This document shows, one piece after another, positions 6,919-14,276 of a stretch of DNA of 21,163 nt (position 1 is its first letter; each line of letters begins with the position of its first letter). A model generated the notes under the pieces. The model saw nothing but the letters and a program-made list of their open reading frames with translations. It was not told where the DNA came from and made no database searches. The DNA is taken from positions 1-21,163 of the forward strand of contig CATZIC010000034.1 of NCBI GenBank assembly GCA_958419945.1, given 5' to 3'. The translations under genes and the position numbers were made by a program. This DNA comes from an uncultured Clostridia bacterium (GTDB taxonomy: Bacteria; Bacillota; Clostridia; Christensenellales; Borkfalkiaceae).

Positions 6919-7398
6919 ATGAAGTGTATATACTGCGGTTGTAAAGAAAGCAAGGTTATAGATTCTCGTACGTCCGAGGATGGCGACAGTATCAGAAGGC
7001 GTAGAGAGTGTATAAACTGCGGTAAGCGTTTTACCACTTACGAGACGGTTGAAACCACGCCGGTGCTCGTTATAAAATCTAACGGGACGAGGCAGGCTTT
7101 CGACATAAACAAGATTAAAGGCGGCATAATAAGGGCGTGTGAAAAAAGGCCTGTGCCGATGTTTAAAATCGACCAACTTGCAGAGGACGTAAAAAAACAG
7201 GTTTACAATTCCATGGAGCAGGAAGTTTCATCTAAAAAGATAGGTGAAATGGTTCTCGAAGGGCTTATGAAACTTGACGAAGTGGCTTACGTGCGTTTTG
7301 CCTCCGTATACCGCTCGTTTAAAGATATTTCCACCTTTTTACAGGAAATCGAAAAATTAACCAAAATCAATAAAGATAAGGGAGATAGCGTAAAATGA
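6919..7398 (+). CDS. nrdR: Transcriptional repressor NrdR
   Basis: 159 aa, the normal length. NrdR is the ATP/dATP-sensing repressor of ribonucleotide reductase genes. The N-terminal zinc ribbon has CxxC pairs at Cys3/Cys6 and Cys31/Cys34, with the family signature DSRTSEDGDSIRRRREC between them. Residues from about 47 to 137 form the ATP-cone domain that binds nucleotides (VIKSNGTRQAFDINKIKGGI...). AGAGGA stands 6 nt before the ATG. The stop overlaps the start of the lipoprotein gene (ATGA, 7395-7398). No ribonucleotide reductase gene is in the window and no clear pair of NrdR boxes was found at its own promoter. Confidence 0.97.
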   Translation: MKCIYCGCKESKVIDSRTSEDGDSIRRRRECINCGKRFTTYETVETTPVLVIKSNGTRQAFDINKIKGGIIRACEKRPVPMFKIDQLAEDVKKQVYNSMEQEVSSKKIGEMVLEGLMKLDEVAYVRFASVYRSFKDISTFLQEIEKLTKINKDKGDSVK

Positions 7399-8006
7399 AA
7401 AAATTATTATCATCACTTCTCGCATTAATGTGCGTATTTACTGCAATAATAGCGGTTGGATGTAAAGATAGCGGATATTCCTATTGGCAGGTAAATAAAT
7501 TAGTTGATTCCTCTGATCAGGACGACGTTATGACTCAGTACGTCGAAGTATCTTTAAAGGATACGAATATTAAGGAATTTTGGCTCAACATTACCTCTTT
7601 AGCGGTAGAGGAAACCACTATCGGCTACGTTTTCGGCTCTTCCTCCACCCTTAAAAAACAAACCATTAAACGTGCGTTTTTAAATAGCAGCGACGGTTGG
7701 TTCAAGGTCCCCGCAACGGGAACGAGCAAAACCTTTAAAATAACTTTCGTCGACACGATGCAGGTAAACGAGATAGTTTTCGTAAACGAAGAAGATAAGG
7801 TTATGGAATTCGACTTTACCGAGTACGTCGTTCGTCCGAGTTTTACTTCCGCACAGCATCTTACCGTTACCAAAGCCGAACTCGAAGAAAAGAACGAGAA
7901 AAATTCTCCGCTTTGCGCTTTCGACGAACAGGATAAGTTCGATTTAATCTACGCAAACGAAGCTTTTAAAAAGGCCGAAGAACTTTTTAAGGAAACCGAA
8001 TCCTAA
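7395..8006 (+). CDS. Predicted lipoprotein of unknown function
   Basis: 203 aa. The N-terminus MKKLLSSLLALMCVFTAIIAVGC is a lipoprotein signal with a slightly atypical lipobox, AVGC, placing the lipidated cysteine at residue 23. The mature part (about 30-165) reads as a series of beta strands (WQVNKLV, YVEVSLKD, EFWLNITSL, WFKVPATG, FKITFVD, NEIVFVNE), suggesting a beta-sandwich, followed by a helical, charged C-terminus. No family was recognised. Its start overlaps the nrdR stop by 4 nt, so expression should follow nrdR, though a role in nucleotide metabolism is not otherwise suggested. A strong terminator follows at 8061-8105. Confidence 0.75.
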   Translation: MKKLLSSLLALMCVFTAIIAVGCKDSGYSYWQVNKLVDSSDQDDVMTQYVEVSLKDTNIKEFWLNITSLAVEETTIGYVFGSSSTLKKQTIKRAFLNSSDGWFKVPATGTSKTFKITFVDTMQVNEIVFVNEEDKVMEFDFTEYVVRPSFTSAQHLTVTKAELEEKNEKNSPLCAFDEQDKFDLIYANEAFKKAEELFKETES

Positions 8007-8060
8007 AAAGCAAGTACGAACTTTTTCGCACTTTAAATAATTTGACGAAAAATTAAAATA

Positions 8061-8105
8061 ATAACCCGACTTAAGGTATTACCCTTTAAAAGTCGGGTTA
8101 TTTTT
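8061..8105 (+). terminator. Intrinsic terminator after nrdR-lipoprotein genes
   Basis: ATAACCCGACTT (8061-8072) pairs with AAGTCGGGTTAT (8090-8101), with a short inner AAGG/CCTT stem, and is followed by TTTTT. It ends the nrdR transcript before the ATPase gene. Confidence 0.88.
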
Positions 8106-8115
8106 GTTTGCCGTC

Positions 8116-8121
8116 TATAAT
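8116..8121 (+). promoter_or_regulatory. Possible -10 box for the ATPase gene
   Basis: A perfect TATAAT stands 37 nt before the ATPase start, just after the preceding terminator. No good -35 is found at 16-18 nt (the region is occupied by the terminator stem), so this is weak evidence, but some promoter is expected here. Confidence 0.35.
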
Positions 8122-8157
8122 ATATATAGGTGTAGAAAAAAACAAAAGGGGAAGATA

Positions 8158-10818
8158 ATGAATTATTACGACTGTTCTTTGTCAAAAGTAATAAAGCAAC
8201 TTAACACCGACCCGCAAAAGGGTTTATCAAAAGAACAAATTGCTGAGTCAAAAAGAATTCACGGTGCAAACAACCTTACCGAAAAAAAGCAAAAAACCCT
8301 GTTTAAACGGCTTATAGAGGCACTTTTTGAACCTATGATGCTTATTTTGGCAGTGGCTTTTGTAATAACTTTAGGTGTAAATATCGGCAAAGTTTTAAAC
8401 GGCGGAAAAGGCGAATTTTACGAGTGCCTGGGCATCTTTATAGCAATCGCAATATCCGTTACTTTAACCGTAGTTATGGAAGGAAAAAGCGAAAAGGCTT
8501 TTAAAGCTTTGCAAAAACTCGGCGACAGCGGTGCGGTAAAAGTCGTGCGTGAAGGCAAGGTGAAAATTGTCAAAAAAGAGGATCTCGTCGTCGGAGATAT
8601 CGTATTTTTGGAAGCCGGCAACAAAATTCCCGCAGACGGCAGAATAATAAACTCAGAAAACTTTTTCGTAGACGAATCCACTTTAACGGGGGAAAGTCTG
8701 TCTGTTAAAAAAGACTATACTGCGGTGCTTTCCGAAACCGTTCCTTTGGCGGAAAGGTGTAATTTCGTGTTCGGCGGAACTTTTGCGGAAAAAGGAACCT
8801 GCAGCTACGTAGTAACCGCCGTCGGCGACAGCGGAGAAATCGGCAAAATAGCAGGGGACGTTACCGAGGAAAAAGGCATTTCCGCACCGCTAAACGAAAA
8901 ATTATCACGGCTTGGCAAAATGGTTTCCGTGTTCGGCGTCGTATCATCCCTTTTCGTGTTTATTTTGTCACTTGTAAGGCTTATTTTAACAAACACGGTA
9001 ACCTTTGAAAGCGTGCAGGATATTTTCATACAGTCAATCGTCTTGATAGTTGCCGCCGTTCCGGAAGGGCTTCCCACCACGGTCGCAATATCCCTTACAT
9101 TAAACGTTTTAAGGCTTGCAAAATCAAACGCCCTTATCCGTAAATTAGTCGCAACCGAAACGGTTGGTTGCGTAAGCGTAATCTGTTCGGACAAAACGGG
9201 AACGCTTACCAAAAACAAAATGACTTTGCAAAAAATCGTAACCAAAAACAAGACTTTCACCCCCGATAAAATTACCGATTTAAAGATTATCGAAAACGCT
9301 TCCGTAAATTCCACCGCCGATTTAGTACTGAATAACGGGCGTGAAGAGTTCGTCGGTTCTCCTACGGAATGTTCTATTTTAGCAGCAGTAAAATTGAGCG
9401 GCTACGACTACCGTAAAATCCGTAAAAACGGGGCTATAAGCCTGTTAACGCCCTTTTCTTCGCAGTTAAAGTATATGGAAACGTCCATAACTTCAGGCGG
9501 AAAAAAGAGGGTTTATTTAAAGGGCGCGCCGGAAGTAGTCCTTGAAAAATGTCTTATTTCCGAGCGTGAAAGAAAAAATATTTTGGAAGAAATCTCCGTC
9601 GAGCAAAGAAAGGGCGGAAGGGTTATTGCGTTTGCTTCAAGCACCGAAGGCGCCTATTCCTTTGACGGCTACGGTGTTATATCCGACGCTTTGCGTGATG
9701 ACGTAAAAGAATCCATTTTAAGTTGCCAAAGGGCGGGCATAAGCGTAAAAATGCTGACCGGCGACAACAAGGAAACCGCACGCAGAATAGCCATAGAAGC
9801 CGGCCTTTCCGCCTACGGTGAAGAGGTGGTAACCGCCGATTATATCGAAAGCTTAACCGCCGAAGAACTGAAAGAGCGTATCCCGTATATCACGGTAATA
9901 GCAAGAAGCACCCCTAAAACCAAACTTCGCGTGGTATCCGCCCTTCAAAGCATAGGCGAGGTGGTTGCCGTAACCGGCGACGGGGTAAACGACGCCCCCG
10001 CCATAAAGCACGCCGATATAGGTATTGCCATGGGAGACGGTTCCGAAATCACAAAACAGGCAAGCGACGTGGTTTTATTGGATAATTCCTTTTCCACCAT
10101 TTTAAAAGCCATATCCTTTGGCAGAAACGTGTATTCCAATTTTCAGCGTTTTATAACCTTCCAACTGACCGTCAACCTTGCCTCGATGACGATAATAATC
10201 GCAAGTTTAATTATGGGCTTGGAAAGTCCTTTTTCAAGCACCTGCCTACTTTGGCTGAACATAATAATGGACGGCCCGCTTGCGCTATCCTTGGGGCTTG
10301 AGATGCGACAGGTAAAATACCTTTCGAGAAAGCCAGTAAAGCGCAGTAGCGACATTTTAAGCACGAAAATACTTTTAAGGATAGGTCTTCACGCAATGCT
10401 GATGTGTTTGGTAGTAACCTTCCAACGCTTTTTCAACTTTTTGGGAGCAAGCGATAGCGAACAACTTACCGTCGTAATCACAATGTTCGTGTTCTTCCAG
10501 GTATTTAACGCCATAAACTGCCGTGAAGTTACTTCGGAAACCTCATTTAAAGGAATACTCGGCAACAAACTGCTGATTGCAATGATATGTTTGACCTATA
10601 TCCTGCACGTTCTCATAATAACCTTCTTCCCAAGCTTTTTCGGTACGGTAAGGTTAAGTTTTATAATGATACTCAAAATCACCCTCGTCTGTATGGGAAT
10701 AGTAGCCTTTTCCGAAGCCTACAAAGCGGCATACAGAATTTTTCGGCACAGCCTTAAAAAAGGTCTGCGGGAGCATACGCCTAAAATTACCATAAATGAA
10801 AAACGGCGGTTTACGTAA
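8158..10818 (+). CDS. P-type Ca2+-transporting ATPase, PMCA-like
   Basis: 886 aa from the ATG at 8158, supported by AGGGGAAG at 8147-8153; a longer frame from a TTG at 8104 would start inside the terminator. P2-type ATPases pump cations out of the cytoplasm using ATP. Visible motifs in order: the actuator TGES (177-180), PEGLP in M4 (302-306) with the cation-site Glu303, the phosphorylated Asp345 in DKTGTLT, KGAPEVVL of the nucleotide domain, MLTGDN (532-537) and GDGVNDAP (607-614). In M6, N701 and D705 (NIIMD) are the pair that forms calcium site II, and LLWLNIIMDGPLAL resembles plasma-membrane Ca2+ ATPases more than the SERCA pattern. Ten membrane helices are expected. The ytxC-like gene starts 3 nt after the stop. 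Confidence 0.93.
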   Translation: MNYYDCSLSKVIKQLNTDPQKGLSKEQIAESKRIHGANNLTEKKQKTLFKRLIEALFEPMMLILAVAFVITLGVNIGKVLNGGKGEFYECLGIFIAIAISVTLTVVMEGKSEKAFKALQKLGDSGAVKVVREGKVKIVKKEDLVVGDIVFLEAGNKIPADGRIINSENFFVDESTLTGESLSVKKDYTAVLSETVPLAERCNFVFGGTFAEKGTCSYVVTAVGDSGEIGKIAGDVTEEKGISAPLNEKLSRLGKMVSVFGVVSSLFVFILSLVRLILTNTVTFESVQDIFIQSIVLIVAAVPEGLPTTVAISLTLNVLRLAKSNALIRKLVATETVGCVSVICSDKTGTLTKNKMTLQKIVTKNKTFTPDKITDLKIIENASVNSTADLVLNNGREEFVGSPTECSILAAVKLSGYDYRKIRKNGAISLLTPFSSQLKYMETSITSGGKKRVYLKGAPEVVLEKCLISERERKNILEEISVEQRKGGRVIAFASSTEGAYSFDGYGVISDALRDDVKESILSCQRAGISVKMLTGDNKETARRIAIEAGLSAYGEEVVTADYIESLTAEELKERIPYITVIARSTPKTKLRVVSALQSIGEVVAVTGDGVNDAPAIKHADIGIAMGDGSEITKQASDVVLLDNSFSTILKAISFGRNVYSNFQRFITFQLTVNLASMTIIIASLIMGLESPFSSTCLLWLNIIMDGPLALSLGLEMRQVKYLSRKPVKRSSDILSTKILLRIGLHAMLMCLVVTFQRFFNFLGASDSEQLTVVITMFVFFQVFNAINCREVTSETSFKGILGNKLLIAMICLTYILHVLIITFFPSFFGTVRLSFIMILKITLVCMGIVAFSEAYKAAYRIFRHSLKKGLREHTPKITINEKRRFT

Positions 10819-10821
10819 AAT

Positions 10822-11553
10822 ATGAATGAAATGAATTTTCTTATATCCGATTCTGCCTCGCGCAAACAAAATATAAATTATATAGTAAATACCGCTTTGG
10901 ACACTTTAAGAAAGTTAAAATGCGTAAGTTCCATAGACCACGTAAACGACAGGGCAGTGCTTTCGCTTACCTTTCCCGGTGAGTATGCAAAAATAATGGA
11001 ACAGGTCGTAACCGATAAAGTGGCGGACGTAATAGCGGTAAACTATAAGTACGAATATTTTATCCGCTATATCCGAACGGGCGGGCTTGACCAAATCGAT
11101 TACGAAATGCTTATAGCAGCCCTGATTTCCGCGGATTTAGAGGAAGATAAGCGCTACATCGCGAACGGAAATTTTTCCCTTAACGATTTTTCCATAGACG
11201 GCTATTTCAATTTCAGGTTAAAACCCCTTAAAGAAAAGTGGTCGGAAATTGTAACCTATATTCCGACCTACTTCACACGTGAAAAACTTAACGAATTCAT
11301 ATCTTATATAGTCTGCGAAAAAAACGGCAGGCGTGCGGTTGTCTACGGCGATAAGGTGTACGACAGCCATTATAACAGAATGCTTAAAAGTTCGCTCGTA
11401 AGAAGAATAGACGAGGGAAGCGTCGCAAGAGAGGTTATTTTGTCAGGCTTTTCCGAAGTGGAACTCGGCACACGGCTTACCGAAACCGACGAAAAGTATC
11501 TTATAAGTTTTTACGGCGACAAAATATTTTTCAAAAAGGAAAAAATCACCTGA
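10822..11553 (+). CDS. ytxC: YtxC-like sporulation-associated protein
   Basis: 243 aa. The central and C-terminal regions match the YtxC family (Pfam YtxC): IDYEMLIAALISADLEEDK, then SIDGYFNFRLKPLKEKW, then the EKLNEFISYI segment and a KVYDSHY stretch. YtxC-like genes lie upstream of thrS in many spore-forming Firmicutes, as here, which supports the call. The biochemical role is unknown; the protein looks soluble. No Shine-Dalgarno sequence is evident before the ATG at 10822 and the ATPase stop is only 3 nt upstream, so translation is probably coupled. A second in-frame ATG lies at 10831. The thrS promoter begins just 7 nt after its stop, with no terminator between. Confidence 0.82.
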   Translation: MNEMNFLISDSASRKQNINYIVNTALDTLRKLKCVSSIDHVNDRAVLSLTFPGEYAKIMEQVVTDKVADVIAVNYKYEYFIRYIRTGGLDQIDYEMLIAALISADLEEDKRYIANGNFSLNDFSIDGYFNFRLKPLKEKWSEIVTYIPTYFTREKLNEFISYIVCEKNGRRAVVYGDKVYDSHYNRMLKSSLVRRIDEGSVAREVILSGFSEVELGTRLTETDEKYLISFYGDKIFFKKEKIT

Positions 11554-11559
11554 AAATCG

Positions 11560-11587
11560 TTGACAAAATTATTTAATCCTTTATAAT
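11560..11587 (+). promoter_or_regulatory. Promoter of the thrS T-box transcript
   Basis: Perfect TTGACA (11560-11565) and perfect TATAAT (11582-11587) with a 16-nt spacer, starting 7 nt after the ytxC stop. Transcription should begin near 11594. Confidence 0.85.
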
Positions 11588-11593
11588 GTAATT

Positions 11594-11819
11594 AACAATT
11601 AAATCTCGTATATCGAAAGACAAGTAGCCTCGGAAAGACTTAAAGAGAGTGGCGTCATCGGCTGTAAGCGCCATAAGGGATACCGATAAGCGAAACCACT
11701 TTCGAACGGGGGCTTTCAGGCAGCTAAAAGCCGAAAATAAGGCAGGCAAGTCCTGTAAAGTAAGGTGGAACCACGACAATCAATCGTCCTTATGCGTTTT
11801 AGCATAAGGGCGTTTTTTT
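11594..11819 (+). promoter_or_regulatory. T-box leader, threonine specific
   Basis: A tRNA-sensing riboswitch controlling thrS. The T-box sequence AAGGTGGAACCACG is at 11762-11775. Stem I closes with GAAAG (11633-11637)/CTTTC (11699-11703); its 5' specifier-loop strand has AGAGAG (11644-11649) and its 3' strand carries ACC (11695-11697), a Thr codon, followed by A. A higher stem pairs ATCGG with CCGAT. The antiterminator can form AAGG (11762-11765)/CCTT (11788-11791) plus ACGA (11773-11776)/TCGT (11784-11787), which competes with the terminator stem CCTTATGC/GCATAAGG (11788-11809) and its seven-T run (11813-11819). The bulge TGGA would pair with a tRNA ending UCCA, so the tRNA-Thr discriminator should be U (inference). 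Confidence 0.93.
11788..11819 (+). terminator. T-box-controlled terminator
   Basis: CCTTATGC (11788-11795) pairs with GCATAAGG (11802-11809) around GTTTTA and is followed by GCG and seven T. It forms when threonyl-tRNA is charged and is replaced by the antiterminator when uncharged tRNA-Thr binds. Confidence 0.9.
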
Positions 11820-11858
11820 GTGGTTTTATTCCGTCATCGCGTGACAATTTATCCCTTT

Positions 11859-11898
11859 CGTCATTGCGAGGAGCAAGGCGACGAAGCAATCCAGACAC
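11859..11898. repeat. Dispersed palindromic repeat, TCATTGCGAGGAGC type, copy 2
   Basis: It shares CGTCATTGCGAGGAGC at its start and GCAATCCAGACAC at its end with the copy at 4205-4245. The outer stem ATTGC/GCAAT is kept, but the inner GGAGC has lost its partner (AAGGCGACGAA instead). It lies between the thrS T-box terminator and the thrS coding region. Confidence 0.72.
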
Positions 11899-11947
11899 AA
11901 AGTTAATTTACACAACGTAACTTTTTATACCTAAACTATTCTATTGC

Positions 11948-12023
11948 GTCAGCTCGGCTCCTTTGTGTAAAGGGAGCTGTCGGCGAATGCCGACTGAGGG
12001 ATTGTCTGTTCCCGCAAGGGAAC
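11948..12023. repeat. Second, GC-rich multi-hairpin repeat-like element
   Basis: Three hairpins follow each other: GCTCCTTT (11957-11964)/AAAGGGAGC (11969-11977, one extra G), GTCGGC (11979-11984)/GCCGAC (11989-11994) with a GAAT loop, and GTTCCC (12008-12013)/GGGAAC (12018-12023) with a GCAA loop. The composition differs from the surrounding AT-rich DNA and resembles the palindromic elements scattered through many Clostridia genomes (background knowledge). Only one copy is in the window, so the repeat status is inferred. Confidence 0.5.
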
Positions 12024-12067
12024 TTCAATAAAAATATCTATCCACAACTATATAAATCAACGATAAT

Positions 12068-12086
12068 AAACCGATAGGTTCGGTTT
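12068..12086 (+). promoter_or_regulatory. Hairpin abutting the thrS ribosome-binding site
   Basis: AAACCGA (12068-12074) pairs perfectly with TCGGTTT (12080-12086) around TAGGT, and AAAGGAG follows at 12087-12093 without a gap. It has no U-run, so it is not a terminator; it may keep the Shine-Dalgarno sequence exposed or protect the 5' end. Confidence 0.5.
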
Positions 12087-12098
12087 AAAGGAGCTATT

Positions 12099-14042
12099 AT
12101 GAAAATCACGTTAAAAAACGGAAATGCAGTTGAATTCGAACAACCTATAAGCCTTTACGAAATAGCGAAGTCTATATCTAGCGGGCTTGCAAGAGAAGCG
12201 GTTACCGCAAGCGTAAACGGAGAACTTAAGGACCTTTCCGAAGTTATTTCCGAAGACGCACAAGTCAATTTCTACACCCTTAAGGATAAAGAGGGTTTGG
12301 ACGTTTACCGTCACACCTGTTCGCACGTGCTTGCACAGGCGGTTAAAACCATTTATCCCACCGCACAACTTGCCATAGGACCTACTATAGAAAACGGCTT
12401 TTACTATGATTTTGACTTCAAAACACCCATTTCTCAGGATGATTTGGCAAAAATCGAAGAGGAAATGCATTCAATCATTAAAGCCGACCTTCCCATTACA
12501 CGCTACGAACTTCCGAGAAAGGAAGCCATAAATCTTATGAAGGGTTTTGGCGAATCCTACAAAGTCCAACTTATCGAGGATTTGCCCGAGGACGCGCATA
12601 TTTCCTTCTATAAACAGGGCGCTTTTACCGACCTTTGCAAAGGTCCTCATCTTCCTTCCACGGGTAGAATAAAAGCCTTCAAACTTATGTCCATAACAGG
12701 CGCATATTGGCGTGGAAACGAGAAAAACAAAATGCTTACCCGTATTTACGCAACCGCTTTCGAAAAACGCAGCGAACTTGACGAATACGTAAAATTACAG
12801 GAAGAAATCAAAGCGAAAGACCATAACAAACTCGGCAGAGATTTAGGCTACTTTATGACTTCCGACGTAGTAGGTCAAGGACTTCCTATCATAATGCCCA
12901 AGGGCACAAAGGTTATGCAGACCATGATAAGATTTGTAGAGGACGAAGAGGAACGCCGTGGATTTATGCCCACCCGTACTCCGATTATGGCTAAATCCGA
13001 CCTTTACAAAATTTCCGGACATTGGTATCACTACAGAGATAAAATGTTCGTAATCGGCGATCCCGACGCAGAGGGTGAAGTGATTGCACTCCGTCCGATG
13101 ACCTGTCCTTTCCAATATCAGATATTCAAAAACGGCTTAAAATCCTACCGTGATCTTCCCGTAAGGTTCAGCGAAACCGCAACAGAACTTAGAAACGAAG
13201 CGTCGGGCGAAATGCACGGCCTTATCCGTGTACGTCAGTTTACGCTCTCCGACGGACATATCATCTGCGCTCCCGACCAGATCGAAGGCGAATTCAAAAA
13301 ATGCCTCGATTTAAGCCTTTATTTCCTTAAATGCCTCGGTATGGAAAACGATATTACCTATCGTTTCTCCAAGCGTGGAAAGGATAACGACAAATATATC
13401 GATAATGATAAGGCGTGGAATGAAACAGAAGCGCTTATGAAAAAGATCCTCGACCACTTGGGACTCGATTACGTGGAAGCGGACGACGAAGCGGCTTTCT
13501 ACGGACCAAAGCTCGATATTCAGGCAAGAAACGTTTACGGAAAAGAAGACACTCTTATCACTATACAACTCGACTTTGCGGCAGGCACGAGCTTCGAAAT
13601 GAGTTATATCGACCAGGACGGCAACAAGCAGACTCCTTTCGTAATTCACAGAAGTTCAATCGGCTGCTATGAAAGGGTTTTCGCAATGCTTATCGAAAAG
13701 TACGCAGGCGCATTCCCGACCTGGCTTGCTCCCGTTCAGGTGAAGATTTTGCCTGTAACCGACAGGGCTTTGGAATACGCAAATTCTATTGCCGACGCAC
13801 TTCGTGAAAAAGGACTTCGTCCCGAAGTCGATACCCGTTCCGAAAAGATCGGCAGAAAGATAAGAGACGCTCAACTCGACAAAGTTCCTTATATGCTAAT
13901 TCTCGGCGATAAAGAAGCAACCGACGGCACCGTCGTATCCGTAAGAAGCCGCAGGGAAGGCGAACTCGGCACGATGGCAACAAATGACTTTATCGAAAAG
14001 GTTTACGTCGAAGTAAGGGATAAGGTAGTTTACAAAGACTAA
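12099..14042 (+). CDS. thrS: Threonine--tRNA ligase
   Basis: 647 aa, full length. It charges tRNA-Thr with threonine. Residues 1-61 form the TGS domain, followed by the editing domain with HTCSHVLAQAVK (HxxxH motif). Catalytic zinc ligands are Cys336 (MTCP), His387 (SDGHIIC) and His517 (VIHRSS), matching Cys334, His385 and His511 of E. coli. The C-terminal anticodon-binding domain (from about 545, WLAPVQVKILPV...) is intact. The segment after the zinc Cys reads MTCPFQYQIF rather than the more common MNCPxHM. AAAGGAG (12087-12093) sets the start. Expression is controlled by the T-box at 11594-11819, but about 280 nt of repeat-like sequence lies between it and the ATG. infC follows 234 nt downstream. 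Confidence 0.97.
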   Translation: MKITLKNGNAVEFEQPISLYEIAKSISSGLAREAVTASVNGELKDLSEVISEDAQVNFYTLKDKEGLDVYRHTCSHVLAQAVKTIYPTAQLAIGPTIENGFYYDFDFKTPISQDDLAKIEEEMHSIIKADLPITRYELPRKEAINLMKGFGESYKVQLIEDLPEDAHISFYKQGAFTDLCKGPHLPSTGRIKAFKLMSITGAYWRGNEKNKMLTRIYATAFEKRSELDEYVKLQEEIKAKDHNKLGRDLGYFMTSDVVGQGLPIIMPKGTKVMQTMIRFVEDEEERRGFMPTRTPIMAKSDLYKISGHWYHYRDKMFVIGDPDAEGEVIALRPMTCPFQYQIFKNGLKSYRDLPVRFSETATELRNEASGEMHGLIRVRQFTLSDGHIICAPDQIEGEFKKCLDLSLYFLKCLGMENDITYRFSKRGKDNDKYIDNDKAWNETEALMKKILDHLGLDYVEADDEAAFYGPKLDIQARNVYGKEDTLITIQLDFAAGTSFEMSYIDQDGNKQTPFVIHRSSIGCYERVFAMLIEKYAGAFPTWLAPVQVKILPVTDRALEYANSIADALREKGLRPEVDTRSEKIGRKIRDAQLDKVPYMLILGDKEATDGTVVSVRSRREGELGTMATNDFIEKVYVEVRDKVVYKD

Positions 14043-14084
14043 TTTCCGTTTGACGGTTAATTTTAACTTTTTGCGTAAATTTAC

Positions 14085-14113
14085 TTGACAACACGTTATA
14101 TAGGTGTTATTAT
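14085..14113 (+). promoter_or_regulatory. Extended -10 promoter of infC-rpmI-rplT
   Basis: Perfect TTGACA (14085-14090), 17-nt spacer, TATTAT (14108-14113), with TGT at 14105-14107 making an extended -10. Transcription would begin near 14120, giving an untranslated leader of about 155 nt. Confidence 0.8.
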
Positions 14114-14119
14114 GTATAC

Positions 14120-14262
14120 GCTTGAAGCAGAAGTTAACCCTTCTCACCGCCAGAATTTTTGAAGCGGTACATAATTCGTCAAACGGCTTGACAGCTAAAT
14201 TAAGCTATAATTATGTATTTTTATCGGGTTTTCTTATGCGGAAGGCCCGATTTTATTTTGCC
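14120..14262 (+). promoter_or_regulatory. Structured leader of infC-rpmI-rplT, probable ribosomal-protein attenuator
   Basis: The leader contains AGAAG (14129-14133)/CTTCT (14140-14144), ACCGC (14146-14150)/GCGGT (14164-14168) and a terminator at 14223-14259 that ends just before the infC ribosome-binding site. In Bacillus the same operon is controlled by L20 binding an rRNA-like leader fold and promoting termination. The arrangement here fits that model, but the L20 site itself was not identified. Confidence 0.6.
14223..14259 (+). terminator. Leader terminator (attenuator) before infC
   Basis: ATCGGG (14223-14228) pairs with CCCGAT (14246-14251) and is followed by TTTATTTT. It ends a few nucleotides before GGGAGGGG of infC, so it can only act as a regulated or partial terminator. 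Confidence 0.7.
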
Positions 14263-14276
14263 GGGAGGGGCTTACT

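Noticed and set aside
8104..8157. TTG start for the Ca2+ ATPase
   Set aside because: It lies in the U-tract of the preceding terminator and has no ribosome-binding site; the ATG at 8158 has a strong one.
8805..9314. 169-codon minus-strand frame inside the ATPase gene
   Set aside because: Antisense shadow in a strongly conserved P-type ATPase; composition is typical of a reverse frame.
12008..12023. LexA/SOS box
   Set aside because: GTTCCC-4-GGGAAC is in the opposite polarity to the GAAC-4-GTTC Gram-positive LexA site; it is better seen as a hairpin.
14188..14211. Second promoter in the infC leader (TTGACA and TATAAT)
   Set aside because: Both hexamers are perfect, but the spacer is only 12 nt, too short for sigma-A promoters.
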